Of a stretch of DNA of 31,260 nt, positions 9,522-18,903 are shown in pieces. A model generated the notes under the pieces. It was not told the origin of the DNA, ran no database searches, and worked only from the letters and a program-made list of their open reading frames with translations. This stretch comes from Nemertoderma westbladi (taxonomy: Eukaryota > Xenacoelomorpha > Nemertodermatida > Nemertodermatidae). The stretch's first letter is position 1, and each line of letters begins with the position of its first letter. The stretch lies in the NCBI GenBank assembly GCA_032718475.1, contig JAUCBJ010008870.1, positions 1 to 31,260 of the forward strand, in the 5' to 3' direction. A program made the translations under genes and the position numbers.

Positions 9522-9539
9522 CCCCCCCCCCCCCCCCCC
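9522..9539 (-). repeat. 18-base G tract in gag
   Basis: Eighteen C on the plus strand, followed by A and three more C. The gag reading changes frame here. It is the longest homopolymer I noticed in the window. Confidence 0.85.
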
Positions 9540-10940
9540 ACCCGTATGGTTACACCAGTCTTGGGTCTGTCGTCCGGTCCCTGTAAGTGGGGTATTAACA
9601 AACGTTTCCATAACCTCTGGCTCCTCGTAAATACTACCCGAGCCAGCCTCACTCTCTGATAGTCCCAACTGCGCCAGTTCTAGTCGGCGCTTCTGTTTGG
9701 CCTGATATTGCATAAGCCCCCTCAACCGGGCAAGCATATCATCCCGCATGCGCTTCCCTGCTCCCTCTCTCTCTCTATCCTCTCGCAAACTCTGGTTCGC
9801 TAACTCTGTTTCTCTCGCCACCCGCTCACTACGCTCGCTCTCTACTCTCTCTGCCCTCGCTTCCCACTCCTTGTGTTCATTCTCTACTCTTATTTTTCAC
9901 TCTTTACGCTCCTCTTTCTCCCTCTCTTCTTGCTCCTTACGTTCGTTCTCTACCCTTATTTATCGCTCTTTGCGCTCTTCTTTCTCCCTCTCTTCTTGCT
10001 CTCTACAGTTCCTGGCCACCCTCTCGGCCCTCTCTCTGCACTCCCTCGCTAACTCTCTCTCTTTCTCCAACAGCGCAGTTCCCTCATCCAACTGCCTCTC
10101 TAACTCTTTCTGGTCTAGCGCCACCATGTCTAATTGACACGCCAGATCTATCTCTAACACCCTTCTTGCTTTCGTGGAGGATGTAGCGGACTTATCGGTC
10201 GCGACGGACTCCCGTCGCCTCCCTGTCCTACTAACTTTCCCCCGCTTTCTGGGGTTTTCGCTAACCGACGAGACCGAATCCTCGGGGTTAACCTCAGGTT
10301 CGCCCTCGTGCGGATCTGCCCAACCCACTAACTTAATTCCCCTAGCATCCACTAAAGATGGCCCTACGTACACTACTTGGGGCTCCATAATCCCGCATCG
10401 CCACAGTTCGAATAGTTCGGTGGCGACCCCCCTCGCTCTCTCACTCGCCAGTTCTCCCTGCCCGAAACGAACTAGGTATCTGAAATGTTTATTCGACTCA
10501 CCTAGTCGCTGGCTCAACTTCCCCTGGTTTACCTTTGCTCCCTCTCTGGCCTCCTTGAGCTGTTTCTTCGTGGCGTTGTAGGCCCGTCGAAGCCGATCGC
10601 TGGTTCCGACATCCTCGTCGCCGACATCTCCTCCTCCTCTCCTGGTTCGGCGTCGTACCGGCGGCCCCACTGTCGCCGTTTTGGTGGGCCGTCCATCGCC
10701 CTCGGCCTGTGGCTGGCCGGTGACTTCGGTACTTCGACCGCCGTCGTGCATCGACTCGTCCCCTCCTTGTAGTAGACAGCCGCCCTCCGCTTGGGCTGCC
10801 AGATCGTCTGTCGTTGGCGAATCCGGCGTCGCAGGTCAGTACCGTCGCGTTGCGGCCTCGCGGATCGTTTCGTTGGTATCATCCGGGGTCCGCGGCAGTG
10901 TCCTCTCTCCTTCCGATAGTTGGGGTTGTCCTGTGCTCAT
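9540..10940 (-). pseudogene. BEL gag N-terminal segment with coiled coil
   Basis: The likely gag start is ATG 10940 (MSTGQPQLSEGERTLPRT), 48 bases inside the 5' LTR edge. The same frame continues to the 18-G tract with only three stops: TGA 10836-10838 (again fitting a CpG change), TAA 9960-9962 and TGA 9897-9899. The middle contains NKHFRYLVRFGQGELASERA. The C-terminal part (about 9700-10140) is a Glu/Arg-rich coiled coil (KERELARECRERAERVARN). Its DNA carries an imperfect duplication of roughly 75 bp around 9880-10015, where both late stops fall. An ATG at 10751 would start after the first stop. Confidence 0.72.
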
Positions 10941-10987
10941 TCTCCCCTCTGGCAGTCACAGTTTGTGGGTTGTTGGGAGTTTTTCAC

Positions 10988-11574
10988 TGTGACGGGATCA
11001 AGGGATCCCGACCGGTTTGTCGAACTACGCGTCACCGTGATATTGAGAATAATGGGAAAAGTTTGTTGTTATCTCTTTGATCCTTTAGTAATTAATATCA
11101 ATGAAATGAATAGTCAATGATAGCACAGTTGTGATGGATAATATATATGTATTGTATACCTGTAGGTAGGATATCGGTGATGGTGATGGTGATGGTGAAA
11201 AACATCACCGGTCTGCACTGAACTGAATGACTGAGTAAACTGAACAACTGACCGGTAATAGGATAATATATGTATTCATTCCTACATTACTTTGGCCTTT
11301 GTCCAGTGGATACGTTTCCCCTCTCCCATTGGTTGATGACCTACTTCACGCCTCTCACCTCTGTGGGAGTGCTTCCCCCCCGCTGTTGGTTATCTGCCCT
11401 CTCGAGGTGGTTTGACCTCTAACCTCCCTTTGTGTGGCTTTTGGGGTGTATGTTATCCCGTTATTGGGTGTGATACGAGATTGGTTGTTATCAATCTCGT
11501 ATCTCCAATATTGCTGAAAAAGGCGCCACTTCCCAACTTTATGGGGGTAGTGAGTAGAATTGAATCCGCTCACA
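10988..11574 (-). repeat. BEL element 5' LTR
   Basis: The copy begins (plus strand) TGTGACGGGATCAAGGGATC and ends AATCCGCTCACA. In the element's orientation it lies upstream of gag and would hold the promoter. The bases just inside it on the sense strand, GTGAAAAACTCCCAAC, are where a tRNA primer site would be, but I could not match them to a specific tRNA. Confidence 0.92.
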
Positions 11575-11668
11575 TATACTTATATTCCGTTTATGGTGTA
11601 AAATAAATTTTACATGAGTCTCATAAAGTAAAATCGTAGTAATAAAAAGTTACCAGAAAAATGAATGT

Positions 11669-12162
11669 TTATTTCCGGGCCCTTTTCTTCTTAGAAATCC
11701 GTTTATGATGCTTCAACGGTGGGGAACCATTATTGGGTGTGGGAGCAAGGGACCCTTGGACTTGAATTCCTTCAGTAGCTGATGGATGGAGTTCCAATGA
11801 GTCAGGGGGAACTTCAACAGTCCGAATAGTTAGACCACCAGTAGATGTTCCCGGTTTGGGGTCGCCAACCGAAGCTGAAGGAGGAAGTACGTAATGTTTC
11901 ACACCCTTGCAAAGTATCTTGGCTGGAGAAGACTGAGATGAGAGGGAAAGTGCAGATAGTACCGACTGTTTAAGATGGCAGCGGTGATTTGTCCCTTAAG
12001 AGTTTGGGAGGAAGTCGTAATATCTCCTCGGTTGGAAATGTACCTCATGGGCTTAAGCCCTTTTATCGACAAGGCGCAAGGTATGTCTAAGGTAGGTGGT
12101 GTGGTTGGAGGTCTTGGGTTCGCAGTGAGGAATTCATTACCGAGATCGGGGTCTTTTCTCAC
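11669..12162 (-). pseudogene. decayed open frames, possible retroelement ORF1 remains
   Basis: Two adjoining minus-strand frames (11899-12162 and 11669-11902) may be parts of one ancestral coding sequence. The first is Pro/Thr-rich (FLTANPRPPTTPPTLDIPC), and the second ends in a basic tail (KHHKRISKKKRARK). I do not recognise a family. The position downstream of a zinc-knuckle-like frame on the same strand (12407-12715) suggests the wreck of a LINE ORF1 or gag. No intact start is convincing. Confidence 0.3.
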
Positions 12163-12406
12163 GTAGTCTAAATGAAATTATATGTGCTGAGATCTTCCGG
12201 ATTCATTCAGCGGAGAAATGTACGCATGTAATGAACATTAACGACCTCGGAGAAAGAGAGCAGTAGTTGATGGTCAGGAAGGTTGGAATGTTGCACTTCA
12301 ATCGCGAAAGCGTATGGGTTAAAGGCAAAGACCCCGAAATATAAATGGGAGGACTCGTACTGCAATCAGGTGATTTGATGTAAGTCCGCCGAATGTTCCC
12401 ATAACC

Positions 12407-12715
12407 TTATATATTTAATAAGAGATGTCTCGTCGTCCCTTGGGTGGTGTCGAAGGACCAAGAAGTAGGATAATGTCCCTTTAACATGCACTTATCGCAC
12501 TGTTCTGAGAACTGTGGGCAATTAAAGAAAGTATGGTTCCCAAACAGTTGACAATACAGGCAGTGGAGGGGCTCATCAGAGCACTTCACGTACAGCTGAC
12601 AGATCTCACCGGAAGGGGGAGTTCTATGAGCACGGGAGCCGCACTGGAGGCTATCGAAGGTGGAGTATTCTAGATAAGTAGAAAGTTGTTTATCTGGTGT
12701 CTGTACAACGGACAC
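12407..12715 (-). pseudogene. zinc-knuckle-like gag/ORF1 fragment
   Basis: The frame holds two cysteine-rich units next to each other: CLYCQLFGNHTFFNC (CX2CX5HX4C, one residue longer than the standard knuckle) and CDKCMLKGHYPTSW, which has CX2CX4H but a Trp where the last Cys should be. Paired knuckles of this kind are usual in Gag and LINE ORF1 proteins that bind element RNA. The altered spacing and lost Cys, and the absence of any neighbouring RT, point to a relic. Confidence 0.4.
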
Positions 12716-13360
12716 TCAATAACCCGATTTGATGAGAGGGTGTTACAGAACGGTGGAATGTAAGTTCTCAATACACACGTCCCTGAATATAGCGAAACCT
12801 TTCTCGAAAGCAGTTGAATTTACCACTGGGTCACGGAATTGACTATCGATTCGAATGAAGTGAGATAGGAACCTTCGGAAGCACTCAAAACTTTAGAATT
12901 TCCCAACGTGAAGAAACCACGCCCCTGGGCCCAGGTGAGGATCATATGGGTGTCGGCGAAAGGATATGGGATGTCTAATTTTGATTTCATCAATGATTGA
13001 CCGACTTATTTTTTTTTTTTTAAATCGTGAAACTACCGGTACCGACTGACAAACTGTCTGATTTTTGACCAAACTTTTGATTCTTTCTAAACCTTTGACG
13101 GACTACATACGTACCAAGGATTGGTTTAATTTCATCAAGGAATGACCGAGTTATTAGCGATAAAATATTTACGACGCGATGAAGACGACAGACAACTTGT
13201 TAAGGTTAACTTTACCTAATGCTAAGGTTCTCTTACTTTGTAGCTCGCCTCAGAACTGTACGGTAAATAATCGTACACTTACCATATACCAGTGCTATCA
13301 TAAACTAAGATTACCCAAGTCGGTGTCTAGAAGTTTATTGTTACTAAGATGGTGTACTTT
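12716..13360. other. intergenic stretch with a diverged direct repeat and a 13-T run
   Basis: No gene is supported. A segment at about 12980-13010 recurs in diverged form at about 13125-13157 (shared TTTCATCAA and ATGACCGA). Between them is a 13-T run (13009-13021). The rest is unremarkable. Confidence 0.5.
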
Positions 13361-13440
13361 GTAGTTCAAGTGATCACTTTTCAGCTCAAGTGATTACTTT
13401 GTAGCTCATGCGATTGCTTTGCAGCTCCAGTGATTACTTT
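13361..13440. repeat. 20-bp minisatellite, four units
   Basis: Four consecutive 20-bp units share the frame (G/T)(T/C)AGCTCAAGTGATTACTTT with several substitutions. It lies about 270 bp downstream of the SLC6 stop codon. The stretch 13441-13708 between them is AT-rich with no other feature seen. Confidence 0.85.
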
Positions 13441-13708
13441 ACCGATCCCCTCTATTTCTGACATATAATATAACAAAGTGGCCTACATAGATTGTTATTG
13501 TTAAAATTTTAGAAATAATTGGATTCAGTTAATCATCTAAAAGCATCATAAATTCAGAATCAGTTTTTTGTTATTGACGAATGTTACTTAATTAATTACT
13601 TATCAATTACACAATAATAAAAAGTCACATTTTTGAATGGTGTAAATAAATTAGACTATCGTTGTATTATTTAGCTGACTTTGACTTCTGACTATTGCCG
13701 AAATAGAA

Positions 13709-15793
13709 TTAATGAAAATATCTAATTGTTGCTGTATCATATGTGTCCGGCGTGTACGTGTACTTGTTTGATCCAGATATTTTTTCAGTTGCTGTCTGAA
13801 ATATGGAAGATACATTTTCTTTGGGAAGTGACATAAGCAAAATCATCGACTCAAATTTACTCAGATTCTTTTCACTTAGGTTGTGTATGTCTCGAAGTTT
13901 TAGTTCAGGAAACTCAGAATAATCCATAAAGATCTTATTAAACTTATGTAAATAATCGAGTCGGTTTAACAGAGCCAGTAATGGTATCCATATCAGAATG
14001 ATGAAAAGTAGACAACTCCCAAAAAGAACTGTCCATGTTGGTAAATCATCCTCAAGTTCATATTTGTGGGTTTTAATTGCGTCGAGTGGCTGGTACTTGA
14101 ATGTCATCTCAGAAAATAATTTAAGGGTCTGCAGTGTTAAAATGATCGGAGCAAAATACCTCCAAATGATCATGAAAAATCCACTCGCCTTTTTACCAGT
14201 CATAGACTCGAAGTCAAACATTAATCGACTGAATACGCCTGGAGTCAGTGTTATAACATATGCAATTACCATGTTAATAATTGTTCCCGAAATATTATTA
14301 ACAAAGTAATCTCCCACATTGCTAAGGTATTTACCAATTCTCAAGGTATATATTAAACTAATAGACCAGAAAATGAAACATATCACCATCAACGTCAAAT
14401 TGAATGATAACTTTGATCGTGTTTCTCGAATTAAACACGCAATTGTATACATAGTTGTAAGTATACTATCAGTTCCTAGGCACACAAGTATAGTAAAGTA
14501 GGCTGCTGCCCAATATTGAGATAAATTCATCATTTCAAACATATCAGAAAGGTGCATGAAAGCAATGGTGTCTCCAGCTCCACTGCCATTAGTATAACTA
14601 CTTAGTAAATATGTTGCGTTTGTAGAGCATTGATGAGTGACTCCATCTGACTTTGAATTTAATTCAATGCATTCTTGGGCATCCAGATTGGCCTTCCGCC
14701 CCAGATTGGCGTAAATAGTTAACGCGCCTAAGACGGACATTAGGTAATCCGCAGTTGCCACAATTTTTGCATCTTTATAAAAATCATTTGTTCTTGGTAA
14801 GTAACTAGCCAAACAAAGATGAGCTCCTAAACCAATTTTGGAACTAACTATCGATCGCGTCAAAGCTGTCTTCCATCCCTGTGGGTCGAAAAATTTGCTG
14901 AAGTCAGGTTTAAGTAAATACTTGACACCAGATATCCCACCTTTAGAGGTAAATGCGTGTAGGAATAGAAATGTGGTCATTAAAACCCCATATGGAACTG
15001 TAATCCGTAAAACCTTTGCTGTTGAATGAATACCGCCAATCAAACAGATGTAAAATATAATCCATGCCACAGTACATGCAGCTAAGATTTTGTACGCAAA
15101 AATTGGTTGTGAAAAATCATTGAAATTTCCGGCCATTTGAAGTGAGGTCGTGTAATAAAAATACTCGCTGGCATTTATCCTTTCCACACATTCCGCCACC
15201 GGGGTTTCATTTACATGCCACATAGACTCTAGTATTGTCTCGCTCTCGGTAGGGCAGATTCGCCAAGGGAGCGGGTCTTGTAATGACATAAACAGATAGT
15301 AGAAACAATATGAAACATTAACGCTGTACATCATAACCCCTAAACTGCATCCCATTAGTGTGGCTACGCCAATTCCAGTGAAGCTTTTGTTAATCTGATA
15401 CCACGAAAAGACGTGACTCCTCCGAAATCGCTGACCGATTCCCATTTCGATGGCCATTATCGGCATCCCGACAATGCAATGTGCGACAGCGAATTGGATG
15501 AGAAAAATCAATCCACCGTTTTTCTCGACTATGTATGGGAAGTCCTTAAAGTTTGATGTGCCAACCGCGCACGCAATTGGTAATAGTAAATATTCCCACT
15601 TTGATGTAAACAGATTTCTGGCTCTGGTCTTGTGGGAATCATCCAAAGCAAACTCGTATATTCTACGGTTAGTTTTTTGTTCAAACGTCTCACCAGCCTC
15701 GTCGGATCCGCCATCTCTAAATATATGAAACTTAGCCGGGGTTATTACATTAAGTTTAGTTTCACTAAGCTTTGGTGTGAGTTTTTGAAACAT
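13709..15793 (-). CDS. SLC6-family (sodium/neurotransmitter symporter) transporter, divergent, single exon
   Basis: The 694-residue protein has SLC6 topology: a cytosolic N-terminus, about 12 membrane segments and a cytosolic tail. TM1 reads EYLLLPIACAVGTSNFKDFPY, followed by KNGG. TM3 contains YSVNVSYCFYYLFMS, then LPWRIC; a second Cys 24 residues later (TPVAEC) fits the usual extracellular disulfide, with NxS/T glycosylation sites nearby. TM5 and TM6 follow with KVLRITVPYGVL and GLGAHLCLASY, and TM8 has LGTDS. Such proteins import amino acids, amines or osmolytes with Na+ and Cl-. The TM1 sodium-site Asn is kept (N81), but the family's gate Arg (WRFPY) is Asp84, and GLGN is GTSN; the TM10 Asp appears to be Asn. 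The ATG at 15793 is the first after an in-frame stop at 15818-15820. The gene has no intron although most animal SLC6 genes have many, so it may be a retrocopy or a lineage-specific intronless gene. The substrate cannot be assigned. Confidence 0.9.
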   Translation of the reverse strand: MFQKLTPKLSETKLNVITPAKFHIFRDGGSDEAGETFEQKTNRRIYEFALDDSHKTRARNLFTSKWEYLLLPIACAVGTSNFKDFPYIVEKNGGLIFLIQFAVAHCIVGMPIMAIEMGIGQRFRRSHVFSWYQINKSFTGIGVATLMGCSLGVMMYSVNVSYCFYYLFMSLQDPLPWRICPTESETILESMWHVNETPVAECVERINASEYFYYTTSLQMAGNFNDFSQPIFAYKILAACTVAWIIFYICLIGGIHSTAKVLRITVPYGVLMTTFLFLHAFTSKGGISGVKYLLKPDFSKFFDPQGWKTALTRSIVSSKIGLGAHLCLASYLPRTNDFYKDAKIVATADYLMSVLGALTIYANLGRKANLDAQECIELNSKSDGVTHQCSTNATYLLSSYTNGSGAGDTIAFMHLSDMFEMMNLSQYWAAAYFTILVCLGTDSILTTMYTIACLIRETRSKLSFNLTLMVICFIFWSISLIYTLRIGKYLSNVGDYFVNNISGTIINMVIAYVITLTPGVFSRLMFDFESMTGKKASGFFMIIWRYFAPIILTLQTLKLFSEMTFKYQPLDAIKTHKYELEDDLPTWTVLFGSCLLFIILIWIPLLALLNRLDYLHKFNKIFMDYSEFPELKLRDIHNLSEKNLSKFESMILLMSLPKENVSSIFQTATEKISGSNKYTYTPDTYDTATIRYFH

Positions 15794-15820
15794 CTTAAAC
15801 ACAAATATTAATGTTCTTTA

Positions 15821-16420
15821 TTTCCAAAAGCATTTCTGTGAAGTATCTTCATTTTTTTTCAGTTCTTCAGTTCTGTTCATCTTCAGTTTTTTTTAACTCC
15901 GATCTATGGGGAACAGTTAAAAATAGTTTGTTTCTTTAACTGCGATCTCATTGAGAGTACGAAAATAAGATGAGATTAAATCCAACTAAGATTAAAGTTT
16001 AAGTGTTTTGCAGTTCAAAATTAAAACAGTCTGTTCTAGCTAGAACGACGTTGAGTAGCGGATATATTATAATAGGCAGGTTTTTTTTATTAAAAATTGA
16101 AAAACATGTGAAAAAAATGTGAAAAAAATGTGGTTTGTTCTAGAACAATTTTAAATAATCATAGACATTAGTAGTACCTGTATACCCTGGGTATCAAAAT
16201 TTTTATTTTTTTTATGTGTTGTATGTGTGTTATAAGTTTTTTTATTGTAGTATTTCTTTTTCTTTCTGTTCTAGAACATTTTCTAGTTATCTTTCTAGAA
16301 TCATTATGTTAGCTAGTAACTAATAGGCCAACTATCTAATTACTACAACCAGAATTGAAATGCTGCTTTGCAGCTGCAATATATATATATTACATATTAA
16401 GAATGTTGTGCTGGCTTATA
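15821..16420. other. AT-rich upstream flank of the SLC6 gene
   Basis: This is where the SLC6 promoter should be, but I find no convincing TATA box or initiator. It holds two exact GTTCTAGAAC palindromes (16137-16146 and 16268-16277), long T and A runs, and no open frame worth reporting. Confidence 0.4.
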
Positions 16421-16424
16421 AAGA

Positions 16425-16640
16425 CTATTAAGTTGGTTGAGCGCCGGGCCTGCAATCTATTGGTTGAAGAGTCAACTCAGCCATTTATCCACTGGGGTCG
16501 ATAAAATGAGTATCAGTTAAATTACTGGTATTACCTGGGAGCAAAACTTGGGATAGGAGTAGCGCCCACCCCTACATTCGGGTAGCAGATATCGAAAGAG
16601 GAGCCTTCGGGTCGCATCTGGCTTGTCAAATCTTATTACA
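16425..16640 (+). repeat. tRNA-derived SINE with a mollusc-type core
   Basis: The 5' part, TTGGTTGAGCGCCGGGCC at about 16433-16450, resembles a degenerate pol III A box, and TGGTTGAAGAGTCAACTC could be a decayed B-box region. It is followed by the segment GGGGTCGATAAAATGAGTA (about 16494-16512) and CAGTTAAATTACTGG. That core matches, from memory, the conserved central part of SINEs known from cephalopods and other molluscs. The ends are not sharply defined and no target duplication was found. Confidence 0.55.
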
Positions 16641-16980
16641 CACATAAAACACAAAAAAAATAAGAATTTTGGTTCCCAGGCTATATCGGTACTAATGCCT
16701 CCTCATATATTGTTTATGAAATTTTAACACCATCAATAAATACTATTTGTTGTTTAAAAAAGTTACGATATTCAAATAATACCAATTTTTCTTACTATGG
16801 TTTTTTATAATTTTTGAAGGTGAAATACTACTTTAGTAACTTACCATAGTTTAATCTGCGTAATTTTAAGTAGCTAGAGTTGTTGCTAACTATTAGATTT
16901 AAATAGCTAGTAAACATTTATCAAAAGTATAAAAAAAAACACTCAAAACCACAAAAAATGAATGGTTAAAAAAATGTCAG

Positions 16981-17190
16981 TGGGTGTCGGCATGGCGAAG
17001 TGGTACCACACTTCATCTGGGGTTCTAGACACATCGCTCGACCGGAATATCCGACAGCAGGTTCCCTGTCCGAACCCAGAGGTGTAGTAGAAGGGAGGTA
17101 GATATTCAACTAGAAGGATCACTCAGGAATCATATGAGGGACTTTCGATATTCTCACCAACGACGAAAGTCCGCTTACATACGTAGCTAC
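16981..17190 (+). repeat. second tRNA-like SINE candidate
   Basis: CATGGCGAAGTGGTACCACA (about 16991) fits the pol III A-box pattern TRGCNNAGYGG, and GTCCGAACCC (about 17068) is a poor B box at a plausible distance. The GC content is clearly above the flanking AT-rich DNA, as expected for an inserted element. I do not recognise the 3' part. Confidence 0.4.
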
Positions 17191-17261
17191 TCTAGCCTTT
17201 TTCATGGTTGCTTGCATTTTTGGTTGTGTTGAAAATTAAATTTGCTGATTTGAAATTGAAA

Positions 17262-17541
17262 CTTCTGAGATAGGTTACCTATTATTTTTTATTATGGTAG
17301 CTAGTGTTTTAAAATTAGGTAGTGATTTTAAAATTACAACGTAATATTTTGGACCATGTTAATGGATATTATCATTATGTTTTTTGTTCTAGAACATAAA
17401 CGTCACCTTCTGAAAGAGGTTACCTATTATTTTTTATTATAGTAGCTAGTGTTTTTAAAGTTAGCTAGTGATTTAAAATTACAAAATAATATTTTGGACC
17501 ATGTTAATGGATATTATCATGATGTTTTTGTTCTAGAACAT
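17262..17541. repeat. tandem duplication of about 140 bp, with a third partial copy at 18196-18290
   Basis: The segment from CTTCTGAGATAGGTTACC to TTGTTCTAGAACATAAA (about 17262-17400) is repeated in direct orientation at about 17409-17541, with few differences. A diverged partial third copy lies at 18196-18290, on the far side of the TIR element 17556-18184, suggesting that element inserted into a tandem array. Confidence 0.8.
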
Positions 17542-17555
17542 AAATTTCGGGAACA

Positions 17556-18184
17556 GTTCCATATGCAGTCGCATTTTTAAAATATAAATCATTGTTAACA
17601 GTTAACAGGGCAACAATGTAGAGTTCTAGAACAAAATATAATTATTATACACTATTCTAGATCATAAATAAAATAAAAACTATAATGTTCTAGAACATAT
17701 AGCTAGTCATTTTTAATATTTAAAATGGCTAGAAAAAACTACATTTTTATAACCAAAATCATTGTTACCATGCAAAAATGTAAACTGCTATATAATACCA
17801 TCAATATTTTTGGTCATTAATATATTCTGCAAAACTTTAAACCTGAAATATCACTGATTTCACATTTTTTTATAATTACAAGAGATAATAGCTAGTAAAA
17901 GAAACACTAGCTACCACAAAAAAACATATCTACTAATGTTCTAGAAAACAAAAAATTCAGTATTTTTAGTAATTTAAAAAAAAATGTAGGGCCTAATATA
18001 TAATAAATCATGTATCAAAAAATTAAAACAGAATATAACTAGCTAGTCGATTAGCTAATGTTCTAGAACACCATGTATTTATTTTGAAAAATATTGCAAT
18101 GAAGTCGGTGGTAATATTACTATGCAAAAGGTACATAATTTCATTAATTAATATCAAACTATCAAATGCGACTGCATACGGAAC
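17556..18184. mobile_element. non-autonomous TIR element (MITE-like)
   Basis: The ends form 21-bp inverted repeats with one mismatch: 17556-17576 (GTTCCATATGCAGTCGCATTT) and 18164-18184. The 629-bp interior is AT-rich with no transposase. Related pieces recur in the window at about 28652-28830 (plus), 30100-30232 (minus) and 30570-30770 (plus), so it is a dispersed family. Weak similarity extends outside both TIRs (TTCGGG / TTCAGG), so the true ends may lie slightly further out. The superfamily is unknown. Confidence 0.7.
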
Positions 18185-18199
18185 TCTAGCCTGAATTTC

Positions 18200-18903
18200 A
18201 CCTACTGAGGGATGTAGCTATTATTTTTTATTATGGTAGCTATTGTTTTTAAAGGTAGCTAGTGATCTTAAAATGACAAAAGAAAATTTGTAGTGCCCAT
18301 TTTATTTAGACAATTTCCATATCATCAATATGACTAATCTATTTGACATCTATATGAGTGATAAAAAATAAATAAATCTGGAAATTTTTTGGATGCTCTG
18401 GAAAAGATCAAGAAAATAATATTATTAAACACGATAAACTAGTCCTTTAAGCAAACGGTACCGGTAGTGTTCTGACTGAGTATAATAAAAAATGTATATA
18501 TAACTTACATTTCGGAATAGTAAAAACTGTATTTAGACATCTCTGCCTATATTTTGTATAAAAAACTAGCTAGTGAATTACCTACCGACTGGTGAATTAG
18601 CTACGAGTGAACTAGCTACTTTGACTATCAAATAACAATTCCTAGCTAACCATGACTCATAAATTATTCCAGGCAAATATATAATTGAGAATTAAATTAT
18701 ATCTTACATTTTTTTTACAAGCTAATAAATCGTACTAGCTAATAGTACTAATATTATATTTTAGTTACTATATCATTTTAGGCTATATTTTTTATGGGTG
18801 GTACTATACTAGTACCAATAATATTAGCACTAGCTACTATATACTTTGTGAGTGTATGTGATATGGCAGAACGTTAATCAAAAATAATCTTACCAAAATA
18901 TTT
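18200..18903. other. AT-rich stretch before the satellite
   Basis: Apart from the partial repeat copy at 18196-18290, this holds many GCTAGT/ACTAGC words and a GGTACTATACTAGTACC near-palindrome (about 18797-18815). No gene or known element is visible. Confidence 0.4.

Larger units (their letters stand above)
3493..11574 (-). mobile_element. BEL/Pao LTR retrotransposon with internal pol deletion
   Basis: Two LTRs of 579 and 587 bp frame an 8.1-kb element read on the minus strand. The 5' LTR is at 10988-11574 and the 3' LTR at 3493-4071; each is bounded by the inverted ends TGTGA and T(T/C)ACA. The family call rests on a gag with the DUF1759-type capsid-like region and a CCHC knuckle, and on a DUF5641-type integrase tail. 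In a full BEL element, protease, RT, RNase H and integrase core lie between these two; here they are absent. The LTRs differ by many substitutions and small indels (about one in ten positions by eye), so the insertion is old. The 5 bp flanks (CATTG and TATAC) do not match, so no target duplication is seen. Confidence 0.9.

Noticed and set aside
9748-10581. Ser/Leu-rich plus-strand frames
   Set aside because: They are reverse-strand shadows of the Glu/Arg-rich gag coiled coil.
10529-10882. Separate minus-strand gene starting at 10882
   Set aside because: Another frame from ATG 10940 gives a better continuation into gag with a single stop, so this frame is probably a shadow.
12980-13157. Poly(A) tail and target duplication of a retroposed SLC6 gene
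   Set aside because: The A run is about 690 bp from the stop codon, and the direct repeats flank the run rather than the gene.
15794-15802. SLC6 start at a GTG three codons upstream
   Set aside because: A eukaryotic gene would start at the ATG at 15793, which is the first ATG after an in-frame stop.
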